DNA from: Pipra filicauda | Lineage: Eukaryota; Chordata; Aves; Passeriformes; Pipridae | Length of the DNA: 64,000 bases | Direction: 5' to 3' | NCBI RefSeq assembly: GCF_003945595.2 | Contig: NW_024104358.1 | Coordinates: forward strand, 496,001 to 560,000 | Shown: piece by piece, positions 1 to 12,000 of the stretch | How the letters are laid out: each line of letters opens with the position of its first letter | Numbering within the stretch: the first letter of the stretch is position 1 | Made by a program: the position numbers and the translations under genes | Notes under the pieces: model-generated | The model's database searches: none | What the model was told of the DNA's origin: nothing | The model's input: only the letters and a program-made list of their open reading frames with translations

Positions 1-1089
1 TCTGAACCTGTTACCTATTTCTGCTGCCCAATAAATAAAATGCAGTCATCAGGCACAAGCAGTGCCCTAATGCTGGAAAGAGCTCAGAAGAAAACATGGG
101 AGAGAGAAACACAAGTGTCAGAGTCTGAATTACTGGGGTGTTCCTGGGCCTCTGCTTTCATCATATGCCAGTCCCAAGGCAGCTCAGGTTCCTGAAGAAG
201 CACAAGGCCTCACTGGTTTTTGCGTGATAGTGGAGGCAAGGAAAGGTTTACTAGCACAAAGTACATCCATTCCAGCAGGCACGAGGAATGGAGTTCCTGA
301 GCTTTGTCTCTTTTGAAGACACCAAGTACTACTCAGTTGAGTGGTTAAACTCATCCACTTCATGAGCCTTTAAAGGATTTGCTGTGCTATGGAGCTGCCT
401 CCCAGTGCTCAGGTATGACTCCACTGAGTGCTTTAAAGTTTTAGTAAAAATTGACTTGCATCTTGACCCGTTAAGCACTTCAGCTCTTCTGCCAAGCAGG
501 AATCCCACTACTGGTGTCCCAGGAATAAAGGCCATAAACAAGCAATAGAAACATCCTGCAGAGTAACCTTTTTGTTCTGTGCTCACAGAGTGGCTAACAC
601 AGTGGGATAGCAGCAACACAAATCATCATTATTATCATCCTGAAAGACAGAGGGAAAAATACCTAAAGGAACAAAACTGAAAAGGGAAGCATACTTTCCA
701 GGTCAGCTTTTAAACTAGAGGCTGCACTCAAGTGTGTTGTGATTTAACTGAAGGAACTTTTTATCCTCTGTGTGTTATAAAATACACAGCAAGATGTGAC
801 TAAATAGATATAACTCAAACACAAACTTCTCCAGGGAAGCAGGAGAAAGGCACTCTGCTAGAAACAACAACTGAAGACAATGCATTGAATTTCAAGACCT
901 ATATTCTGCTTTTTAAGCATTAATAAATGGAATGATGCTATTGTCACTGGTATTGATTTGAAGTCATTAATTTCATGAAAGTGATTGATTGGTGACAATG
1001 AAATAATTCTATATGGTACTATTAAAAATACAGAATATTTAAAAATACAGAATATGTAAAAATACTGAATCTAAGTCTATTTACTCCAT
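1..1089. other. intergenic, nothing recognised
   Basis: This is AT-rich non-coding sequence. The longest open frame is 96 codons on the - strand (329-619). It has no recognisable domain and looks like a chance frame. Confidence 0.5.
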
Positions 1090-1438
1090 TTGGGCTCAGC
1101 TGCCTGAACATGGTCCTCACATAAACTGCAGGGGAATCTCTGCTCTGGCACCCAGAACACCCCTTCCCTTCCTCCCTGACACCAGTGTCTGCAAGGTTGT
1201 TTCTCTCATATATTCCCACTCCTTTCTCCACTGCTGTTCTTTCCCTTTCTTGAATACATTATCCCAAAGGCACTATCACTGTCCCTGATGGGCTCGGCTT
1301 TGATCAGAAGTTAGTCTGCCTTGGAACTGGCTGGCATTGGATCTGTTGGACGTGGGGGAAGCCTCTAGCAGCCTCTCTCAGAAGCCACCCCAGTAGTCCC
1401 CTCCTGCTAGCAAAACCTTGTCACACAAACCCAATACG
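1090..1438 (-). mobile_element. 5' part of an endogenous retroviral LTR
   Basis: Read on the - strand, this begins with the same TATTGGGTTT start seen in the large LTR at 24358. It then follows that copy and the one at 61203: the GGTGGCTTCT stretch, the GCCAATGCCAGCC-like stretch, the TGAGAGAAACA motif, and the block ending near GACCATG-TCAGGCAGCTG. Similarity stops at about 1090, so only roughly the first third of the LTR is present. The family resembles passerine LTRs of the TguLTR5 type. That name is from memory and was not checked. No retroviral genes adjoin it. Confidence 0.75.
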
Positions 1439-4400
1439 TTATCTTTGTGTTTCATGCCAGGTCCTCCCTGGAACAGTGTTGGAGGTATAGAGAGGATCTG
1501 AACATTCAGGGGCGGTTGGTCTCTGGGGTGAAGCACTGCCAGCACAGGAGGTAGAACAAAGTTCGTATCAAACAGAGTGGTATAAAAAAAGGTGAGTTCT
1601 GTTTGGTACCACTTCTGGTTTTTCATATTCCTCATCTCAGACCCAGTTCTTCCTCCCGTGTTTCCCACAGGCCCAGGGAAAAGACCAAGAATATCACACT
1701 CCATGTGGCTGGTGCCATGAGTTGATCCCTATTCAGCAGCCAAAGGAGATATTAGGGTTTAAATGAACCCTGTGCTTAGGAACAAATTACACCAGAAAAT
1801 ATATTACAGGTCTTGCTCTTACATTTGATGAACTGTATGTCTATTGATTTAAAAATATATTTTTCTTTCTTATTGTCACTTAAATGTATGGGATAGTAAC
1901 TGATTCATGAAGGAGTACGTATTGTTTCTTTTAACTCTGATGATAATTACTTTTATTTAATGAATAAGGTCCAGGTTCAATAAAAGACCCATCTGGCTTC
2001 ATATAATAAATTGATTTTATTGGGCTGCTGTGAAGCGGAAGCTAGAGAGAGTTTTTATTGAATCTAGGCCCAAACACAATATATCACAACTCTCATTTCA
2101 TCTTATTTTATCTATTAATAAAACTCCATTTAATATCCTTGGATATTTTTCAAAAGGTTTGTCCTTTATCCTCTTTGTCATAATTAGCACGGAGGGTAAT
2201 TAGTTTTTACATAGGCGTTTTCCTTCATCTAGATAAAAGTCATCTAAATTATTTTCATTTGCTTATGGAAATGAGAACACCACGTTTTTATTTCTCCTTC
2301 AATTGCTCCCTGGTGATTACCTTAATTGGAATTACTATTTCTATACTGCTGTTGTGGAGTTTAACTCTTCAGGAACTGTTGTGGTGGATAACAAGCCCAG
2401 AACACTTGGGTGATGGCAAATGAACTGGCTCTGCACAGACCTAAAGCCTCCAGCTGCCATGTCAAATATCCATGGCAAGATTTTGAAGGTCACAGGACCC
2501 TTACGACCTTGCTCAGACTCCTGGGGTAGTCACTGGGGAGGGAGCACATCCCTGCATCCCTGTGCACTGCCTCAGGGGAGGCAACTGGGGTCACTTCCAC
2601 ACTGGGGTGTTCACACTGGTGTCCCACCACCAGCTTGTTCTCCTGACTCCAGCACGTTGCTCTGCCTACCTCAAATCCATTGCCATAGTAACCGAAGTCT
2701 TTGGGATGCCCCAACTCACAGCACCGCACCTGCAAACACAAGTAAGAGGAGAAGGTGAGGTGAGGCAGCAAAGGCTTTGCCCAGCTAAGGCTCACTTCCA
2801 CCACGGGGCTTCCATGTGCCTTCAGGGAACTTGCAAGGGAGCTGTCTGTGTTGCTGCTAAAACACTCTCTATTTGTTTGCTCAGGAAGGCTATTATGAAA
2901 AAAAATATATATCTGCAATTCATAGATTTTTATATAGTTTTACACGCAATACAGTGTCACATAGAACTCCTTATTTGCATCTAATAAATATATATTTTCT
3001 AAAATGTCTTTTATTTGGGACAATATTTGCATGGAAGTATAAAGTAAAATAAATTAATATTAAATTATATATTGCAATAATAAAATTATGATAAAATATT
3101 ATTTATTTAGTAAAAAGAATACTTCAATTTTTATTCCAGTTTCTGAATCAAATGGGCTAAAAAGAATTCAGACTCCAAATTTATTCTTCTCTCTTTCTTT
3201 CAATATGAAATGAAAATTTCTGTTTTATCAAAAATGATGTAAAGAATTTTCAGATTTCATAAATATTTATCTTTTATTATGACTATTCATTACTAATATT
3301 TCAAGGACACCAACTCCTTAGACTGTTCTTAGTACAATTTTGCTGCTACTTTGGGTTAATCTTCATGGCATTCTGCAAATATCAGACTCTCTAAGAGAGA
3401 AGGAAGGTGTGTAAAAAACAGGGAAGATAAAATTGAAAAATATTGAATATGACTAGATTTAATACCTATTTAATACCTATTTGACATCTTTATGTCATAG
3501 ACTCAGTGGTATCTTTTCTTTAATATTCACATCATTAGAAACTCACATCTTGACCCTTCTCACATCAACAAAAACACTTTCAAAGTAAGTGTAATAAAAC
3601 TGGGAGCGCAGGAAAAAGAAGACCCATAAAAATGAAGCACAAAATGAAAAACCTGGGCAAGCATATTCATTCAGAAATCAGCTCTGATGTGTACCTAAGG
3701 GCATATCTAAGAAAGGAAAAGATTTTCCAGCTGATGGCCACTCTTAGCCCCACAGTATGGGGCAAAACTAGCTGTGATTCATCTGTAACCATACTACAAC
3801 CAACAGTCCAACAGTCCATACATGTCCAACAAACAGAAACCAAGTTGTAAATGATTGAATCCTATGAACTTTGTTGCTGAGGAGCCAGAAAAACCTATTT
3901 TTCAAATACTCAGATTTCAGATTTCACACTGAAGGTGAAAAAACACTTCTAAGCATCTGAAAACTCAATAAGGAAACCCAAGAGAACAATGCAGAATATG
4001 AGATAACAGCTCAGAGTCACGCCTCAGAGCAAAACTTCACTTTGGAGACTTGTCTGCCTAAAATTTGAAACAAAAAAACCCAAACAAACCTCCAAACTCT
4101 ACACTGGGTGTCAACTATTTAAGCTGTCTAATCACCAGAATATCCTACTCTGGGTTTCTGCACGCTGCTTCAGGGATCCAATCCTGCAGGTTTCATCCTC
4201 TCTGCCACTTGGGCTCGGGGGCTGCAGCTGCCAAAAGCACAAAGCCAAATACTGAATGAGATACCTGTGGCACGATTAGGGCAAGAGGGAGAGGAAGGTG
4301 AAAGAAACATGTTTGCTGCAATTATTCATATAAGTAAAGTACTTTAATGTTCATCTTCAGAATCAGAATAACTAAGGATATTCCTGATGATGGCATGGTG

Positions 4401-5289
4401 CAGTAAGAACTGAGGAGGGCAGACACAGAGGGCTAGTGGTGCTTCATTCCCTGTATCCTTGGGTAGGAATGGGTGCACCTGAAGTGATGGTGTGTAAGGA
4501 AGAGTTCAACTGAAAACAGCCCCTGCCCTGTGATGACACCTTTTCCTTTCATCCCATCTTTTGTTTTGCCACAGGCATTAAAATGGAGAAGCAGAGATTG
4601 CAGGCTACTGGAGAAGACAGTTGATAACTAAGCAGTGCCCTTTGTACTGTGGTCCTGGAGCAAGGCATGAGACAAGGCTTTGCTAACAAGATACCACAGA
4701 AAACACTTTAAAAGTAAGAGATAATGAAGGATCAGCAGCTATAGCAGGGTTTTCAACGGAAAGGAGGGATTAATTCTGAAGGTACACTGTGGGCTTGGCA
4801 CTTTAGAAGGAGGCTAACCTGGGGAAGTGGAAAGTCTTGGAGGCTGGAGGAAGAAGCAGATCTGAGATGGCATCACTAGTGTCAGGGAATTTCTGGAGAT
4901 GAGGAATTCACATAGGGGTGATTGTTGGGAGGGAGTCTGAAGTAGTTATTTGCAGTGCAGTTAGGTTAGATATCCCTGAGAATTCCTATCCCAGGTGTCC
5001 CAGCGACTTGCATAAAAAACTTATAATTTGTTGTCTAATGGTTTCTGTCATAGAAATAATGTCATAAAAGCACAAGTAAGAACTCTCACCACCTAACCTT
5101 AGGTGTCAATGGCGACTGGAGGACTAGTTTCCAGTGTTCTCATGTAGCTAATGGAAATGGGCTTCTTGCGAGGGATTCAACAAAAGCCCACCACAGACAG
5201 TCTGATTTGTCTCTACAGAGGGAAGCTGGATGAGTAGCATAGAGTAGCGACCTATCTTTTACATAGGTAAGACAAAGCAGACTTAAGCA
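1439..5289. other. intergenic, AT-rich, nothing recognised
   Basis: No gene or repeat family is recognised here. The stretch from about 2900 to 3300 is very AT-rich. Two overlapping open frames at 2420-2984 (+) and one of 142 codons at 2490-2918 (-) have no recognisable domain and overlap each other antisense, as chance frames do. Confidence 0.4.
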
Positions 5290-6957
5290 AATAACTCAAG
5301 ATGAGTTGATTGTTAAGAATTTCCCACATGATAATAATGCCTTCTTTGCCTCTGTCTTCAACACTGATGGACCCTGGACCCCTAGAGCCCAGTGTTGGAA
5401 GACCATGACTGGGGAGGTGCCAAACTCTCAGCTGACTGAACTTGTTCAAGACTTGCTACTCCATCTGGACGTGCATAGAGGGCCCAATGGGATTCATCCC
5501 AGGGTACTGATAAACGATCTCTGCATTATTTTTCAACTGTCCTGGGAGTCTGGAGATGCCCCAGTTGACTGAAAGCTGGCAGATGTTGTCTCAATTTTCC
5601 AGAAGGGTAAGAAGGAAGACCCTGGAAACTTCAGGCCTGTCAGTCTCACTTCAGTGCCTGGTATAATTATGGAGAATATTATTCTGGGAGTTACTGAAAA
5701 ACATTTCAGAGACAATGCAGTTGTTGATCGTAGTCAGCAAGGGGTCAGGAGGGGAGAGTCCTGTTTGACAAACTTAATTTCCTTTTACAGCAAGGTCACC
5801 CACCTGGTTGACCAAGCAAAGCCAGGAGATGTGATGGTTTTGGATTTTAGCACAACTTTTGATACTGTCCCTCAGAGTATTCTTCTGGATAAACTAGTCA
5901 TCACACAGCTAGACACATCCATTGTAATCTGGTGATCAGTTGGATGACAGCTTGGGTCAAAGGGTTACAGTAAATGTACAGTAAATATTATATCATGATA
6001 GCAGCCAGTCACCAGTGGGGTTCCACAGTGTTCCATTTTAGGTCCAGTTCTCCTTAGGGCTAGTTCTTTCTACAATGTTTTTATAAATTATCTGAACAGA
6101 GAAACCATATGTACATTAAGTAGATGTGCGGATAATGCTGAAGTTTAAGGAATTGTGGATTCCCTCAAGGGTAGGGAGGTCTTACAAAGAGATCTAGATA
6201 GACTAGAGAGCTGGACAATCACTGACCATATGAAATTTAACAAGAGCAAGTGCCAGATTCTCCACCTGGGATGGAGTAACCTTTATTATATGTACAGACT
6301 GGGGAATGAGAGATCTTGGGGCAAGCTGAATATGAGTCACATGTGTCCTTGCAGCCAAAAGGATCAGGAGTATCCTGAGATGTATCAAGTACTGCATGGC
6401 CAGCTGGTCAAGGGAGGTGATTGTTCTGCTCTACTTTGCACTGGTGCAGCCTCACCTCAAGTGCTGTGTGCAGTTTTGGGTGCCACAATATAAGGATATA
6501 AAGCTATCAGGGTATGTCCAGGGGACCACAACCAAGATGGTGAAACATCTCAAGGGGAAGACTTATGAAGAGTGGCTGAGGTCAATTGTTTTGTTCATCT
6601 TGGAGAAAAGAAGGCTGAGGGGCGACCTCATCACAGTCTACAGCTTCCTCAAGATGGGTAGTAGAGGGGCAGACATTGATCTTCTCTCTGATGACCAGTC
6701 ATAGGACCAAAGGAAATGGAATGAAGCTGCATCAAGGAAAGTTCAGATTGGACATTAGGAAAAGGTTCTCTGAGAGGGTGGTTGGTCACTGAAACAGGCT
6801 CTTCAGGAAAGTGGTTGCCACACTAAGCCTGTCAGAGTTCAAGGTATGTCTGGATGTTGCTTTTAGTCATATGGTTTAGTTTTAGGTAGTCCTGTGAAGA
6901 ACAGGGAGTTGGACTTGATGATACTTATGGATCCCTTTGAGATATTCTATGATTCTA
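5290..6957 (+). mobile_element. CR1 LINE, 5'-truncated, decayed
   Basis: This is a CR1 non-LTR retrotransposon lacking ORF1 and the endonuclease part of ORF2. It starts in the linker before the reverse transcriptase (an FFASVF-like segment near 5340). It continues through segments resembling [14 protein letters not shown], the template-grip region and motif A (LDFSTTFDTV, near 5850), and then the tail region of ORF2. Motif C, normally F/YADD, reads CADNAE at about 6125-6142, so the second catalytic aspartate is lost. Stops and frameshifts split the frame into pieces at 5306-5572, 5654-5935, 6155-6493 and 6396-6704. The 3' end carries the CR1-type TTCTATGATTCTAT terminus. It cannot make a working protein. 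The 5' boundary is approximate. Confidence 0.9.
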
Positions 6958-8929
6958 TATGGGTGGAAGAGCCAGAGACCAGCTAGCTACCTGCTGCACC
7001 TCCGTTGAGTCAGACAATCTGTGTAATTGGTACTGTTCCAGATGATAGCAATGGATCACCAATTGTCAAACATGTCATGTCTTAAACATGTGGGTTACTT
7101 CATAACTTTATCTTCAGACAATTTACTTTCTGATACTTCCAAAAAGTAACAAGTTATTTCAATACATGACAAAAATCTATCTTACCCAAAGCCCATCCAA
7201 CATCCACTACTTCCATTTATCTTTATGAAACCCCCCTTCACACAGCTGCATCTCCACATGCTTCATAACAAAAATCACTTTCTATGTTGGTCTCTACTAA
7301 TGAATCTTCCTTAATTGCTGACAGGAGAATAAGCAACATCAGTTTCTCCTATGAAGCCAAATCCAGGTGTTGCTCATTCTTCATAGTTGCTAAAGTAAAT
7401 GGAAAGCACAGCAGCCACAATGATTTGGTACATCAAGTTTAAGCTGATGTTCCAGGTAATTTTCCTGTTGCAGCTAATTTGGTATTTTCTTGTTTGTGAC
7501 TAAAAGTCTGTTGTTCCTTCAAGTTTTGTATACTAACGTCACCGTGCCAGGGATGCTCTATGTGGTCAGAGAGTGCTAAGGCAAGGAGCACTGTGGAGTT
7601 TCTAGGGGATATGAGCACATACAGAAATAGCTGGATATGAAATCTTTAAGGCCCAGCTTCCCTCCCAGACGGTTGCTCCATACACCTAGCAAAAATACAT
7701 ACACATAGCAGAAATGCAATTGATTGCCGCTGTGCAGGATGAGTACTTGAGCAAATATAATGTAAAATTCATATACTGTAATGCAGGAACAGATATGAGT
7801 TACTACATAATACAATAGTAATGTCCATGGCCTTTCAAAGATGATCATGTTCCTTCTTCGATCCTTTGTTAGTTCAATTATTTCTCTCTCTGACTTATCA
7901 TTTTAATTTCTTGTGGTCTTACTGCTTTATGCAATTCAATTTCCAGTTCTCCATGTAACTTCAGCAACTGCCATTCCCACTTCCCCAGTTTTCTGCCATA
8001 TAGAATACGGATTTTTCCACAGATATATTAAAATATTTAAAAACTTGGAATATATTTCTTGATTTCATTGCACCATACAAGTTTTAGAAATATAGAAAGA
8101 AAATAACTAAGAAGACTTTTCAGTCAATTATTTCAATATTGATGAAGTTGTCTTTGCTCCTTTATCTTAACTTTTTCTAATATGCAGCCATACAGAAAAT
8201 AAGCATTTTGGTGAGTTTAATGTAAAATATTTTTCCTCTGCCAGAACATGACGCTTCAATATTTTTTCATTAAAAAATCTCAGCGCTCAATACACCTAAT
8301 TAGCATTTTTATTTCCTAAAATTAGCATTTTCTGATAGAAATTATTGGCCAGCTTTAGTTATGTTTATTATTCCCCTGTTGGAGTGTCATCAATAGCAAC
8401 AGTAATTTATTCTCTTTTAGAGACTGTAACTGGAACCTGAATACCAGGTGTTAAACCTGGTTAACACCATGACCCACCAGGGAAGCTGGAAAACATGGAT
8501 GTTCTGTAATTTTCCAGGCCAAATCAAACCTTTTGGAAGTTTTCTGCTATACTTGAGACAGATCACAAAGTTCAGAACAATTCTTATTTCACTCAGCTGT
8601 TTGCTTGCTAATTGGTGTCAAGTCCAATGCTTTTAAGATAAGACTTGACACTGGAAAGTGGGAGGCAGAGATTATACCTGGAGATTTTCCTTGTTTTGAA
8701 TCTTCTGTGCCGGTGTCTTATGCTGACTTCAAATTAGTTAGGAAAATGTTTAGCTCTGAGAAGCCTTTCGTAGCTTGGGTCATGAAGAAGAGGTAGCTGC
8801 TGCTACTGAGAAAAAGAAATTAAACTCGGAGGGTTTGGACTTCTTGACAGCAGTGGGATTTTTTCCTACGTGCTGTTTCAGTGAATTTACTTTCATTAGG
8901 CTGCTCTTAGGCTGTTTGGTGAAGTGCCT
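6958..8929. other. intergenic, nothing recognised
   Basis: AT-rich sequence without a recognisable gene, RNA or repeat. Open frames here are under 91 codons and show no family signature. Confidence 0.4.
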
Positions 8930-9080
8930 TCCGTCTCCCGTGTTTCCATCCCTGTCCCGCTCTGGGCAGCGCTGGCACCAGGTGGCACCACCGCCCCGCG
9001 GTTCTGCAGCCGCAGCGCCCGCCTCCAGCCCCGCTGGCTCCCCGGAGGAGCGGGGGCTTCTGCCCTGGCCGAAAACAGCT
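8930..9080. promoter_or_regulatory. isolated CpG-rich patch
   Basis: A roughly 150-bp stretch with many CpG and CCGC/GCGC words (CCCCGCGG, GCAGCGCCCGCC, CCCCGGAGGAGCGGGGGC) sits in AT-rich surroundings more than 20 kb from the MED30 promoter. It lies inside a 115-codon + strand open frame (8775-9122) that has no recognisable domain. It could be a small orphan CpG island, a non-coding RNA promoter, an enhancer, or GC-rich repeat debris. The sequence alone does not decide between these. Confidence 0.35.
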
Positions 9081-12000
9081 TTTATGTTTTGGAAAGGTGA
9101 TCAGATAGAAGCCTCTAGATAGAAGTACTCTAATTCAGATTAGTGTTCTATCTTTATCTCATGGGGAATGCGTAGGATACAAAATGTAGATGACTTGCAA
9201 GGCCATATCTGTGAATAGGACTTGATAGTTATTATTGCTGTTATTATTTCTCTTTGTGCTACTGTTAGGGGCTCATCCCTAAAGAAGAGAGAAAAGAGAT
9301 ACACTAACATTTTTCAGGTACTTAAATTCTTACAAAGCACTGCAGGGATACCTGCCCCTTGCATTTACTGTGAATAGGACAAAAAGTAATATAAGGGACA
9401 TTTTTAGGTTAGACAATAGAGAAAATGCTGTAACAAAGAGATTAAAGCATTGGAAATTATTGCACATGGTGACTCTGGAGACCTCATCACATTGGTTTTC
9501 AGGAACAAGTGAGGCTAGTTTAGGATGAGGAGCAGCAGAGGAAGGACTAGAGGACTTGTCAGGGTCCCTTCTGGTGTTGCTTTCTACAATTAGGTGAGAT
9601 AAAGATTGTACTCAGGTATTCAAACAGCATCTTGCCCAATGGTACAGGCTGCATAAAGTCTGATGACATTTTTGATAAACACTTGGTAATTGCAGCTCTT
9701 CAGATCCAAAGGCACTAACTGAAAAGCTAACTCAGGTATGTCAATACTAAGGGCAATCACCCTTTTGGATTGCATCCTGTTCTCACCTTTAGATTTGATA
9801 TTCAAAAGAGAGATTAGGCGTAAAGAAGCCTCTCCTTCCTCTTGTAAAGAATTTTTACCTTTCCCTTTGGAGACGTTGCTTTTTAAGATCATTTTTGAAA
9901 ACACATGCTTGTCTGATCGGCTTGGTTTGTTTCTTCAAGCCTTTCAAGCTCAGGAACAGACATTGTTGTAACTAAAAAAAAAAGAATCACATTTAATAAA
10001 CAATGTATTCTAATACTCCTATATACCACACATGTGGACATATTTCATATATTAACAAACTCAGAAATAGTAAGATAATTTTCTGAGACTGATGAGGTAA
10101 AAGTATCTTCATTTTACCAGACAAACATGATGTTTCTGGATTGGATAGAAATTCAAGATTAACAGATAAATTTGGGTATTATTTAAAGGGGTGGGAGGAG
10201 GTGTCCATCCTCTTGAAACTTGGCAGAGCCTTCCAAATTGAGATCCTCACTAGCTTTTTCACAATGTTAGGGACTTTTATTAAATAAGAGTCTGAATTTT
10301 CTTTCAGTGGACAGTCTTCGCTTTTAGCGCAGTGACCTTCCAGCATGGAAACACACGTGTCTTTCCTCATGGAGAAACTTTCAGTCCCGTGATGCCTCTT
10401 CTGTGTCAGCTGGTCTGTGGTACCTGCAATTGCTGCCACATACCCCTCATGTTGAGTATTTCTGTTTGTGACTGTCTTCTCTTTAAAAATGGCCGAATAG
10501 CAATGAAAGGAAAAGATATAATATGAAGCTGCAAAGAGCAAAATGGTCTCTAATTTAAGGCATTGGGAATGCTGGTACTTCAAAATGCCTTCAAGATATT
10601 AACTAATCCACAGCAAAATACATGACACAGGTAGAGACTGATTTACAAGTTGTAAGCCCCAGGCTACCTGGATTAAAATAGTGACTCCAGGCTCTGTGTG
10701 CTCCAGCTACACTATGTGGAGGATAGTGAGTACTAGAAATCACATCTGTATCTGTCCACCTTTCATTTCTGCTGTTATTTTGGGACTATGTCTAACTCCC
10801 CACGGCAAAGTGGAAAAATCTCTGTTCCTCTTCTTGATTTTTTTCCCTACAAACGTATGTATGCAAGGAAGCACAAGGTAAAATTACCTGCTATTGAAGA
10901 TGCCAAGTCTCATACTATGTTTCAGTTTTGCACATTGATTTTCTTGTGTGTGTCTCTGATTTCACTTGTGCAAACTGATCACTACCATACCTTACTCAGC
11001 TAGGACTCAGCCCCAGGTTGACTGCAAAGCTGCAATAAAATAAAAAAAAATGAACAGCATTTACTTTTATTATGAATAATAGATTTTTCATTAAAATTCC
11101 TCCCATCTCTCAGTCCCCTTCTGGATGGATTAACCACGTCACCCATGCAGATTGCTGATATGTTGTCTCTGATGTCTGAAGCAGGAAGAAATGAAATCGA
11201 GCAGTCCCAGGGAAGCACTTGACTACAGTAAAGTGGCAGATTACAGCCATCAAGAGATTTTCCCATCAGATGCAGTAACCAGCCACCTTGAAAATGGTTA
11301 ATAAAAGAACTTGACATGAAATCCACATTAGTATTTAGATTTCAGAGAAGCAAACACATTTGCATGTAGCCATTTTAGTCTTAATTCTGAAGTCCCACAT
11401 TCTGGTACAGTCTCCCTCACTAACGCTCTTGCATCTTTTAAGAAAACCATCTCACTTTCTCACCTTTCTTAACACTAGTCATTCTGATGATCAAAGAGAT
11501 AAAACTGTAACAATTTTATAAACAGCACACCAGTTAAGATTTTTAAATAAGTCCAAGTTACCCATATTCATCACTGAATCAGTTTGGAAGAAGACGTAAC
11601 ATATTTTATTAGCCCAGATGGTGCAATTAAGGAAAAAAGAGAAGCCTGGATACAATGGAAAAATTGAATATTTCCCATTTTGAGCAATAAATGCATCAGT
11701 TTTACTTTTCAAATCCTATTGATGTTTAAACAAATTCTGGAGAATTAAGAGTGTCACAACTGACACTGAATTTCTGACTTACTGAAAAGAAATGTGTCGG
11801 TGGGACAGAACAAAATATTTTTATTAAGGGAAATTTCTCTTAATTTGCCATTTTTGTTCTGATTTTAAAAGAAAAGACAAAATACCCAGTAAATCAATTC
11901 CTGTACAGCTCTATCTGTCCTAATTCAACAACATCAGGCAATATATAGACAAAACCCACTAAAACTGAAAGGGAGATGATTTTGCTTATTAGTCTTAAAC

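Noticed and set aside
10179..10583. 134-codon - strand open frame
   Set aside because: It is not within a recognised repeat, but it has no recognisable domain, splice context or compositional sign of coding.
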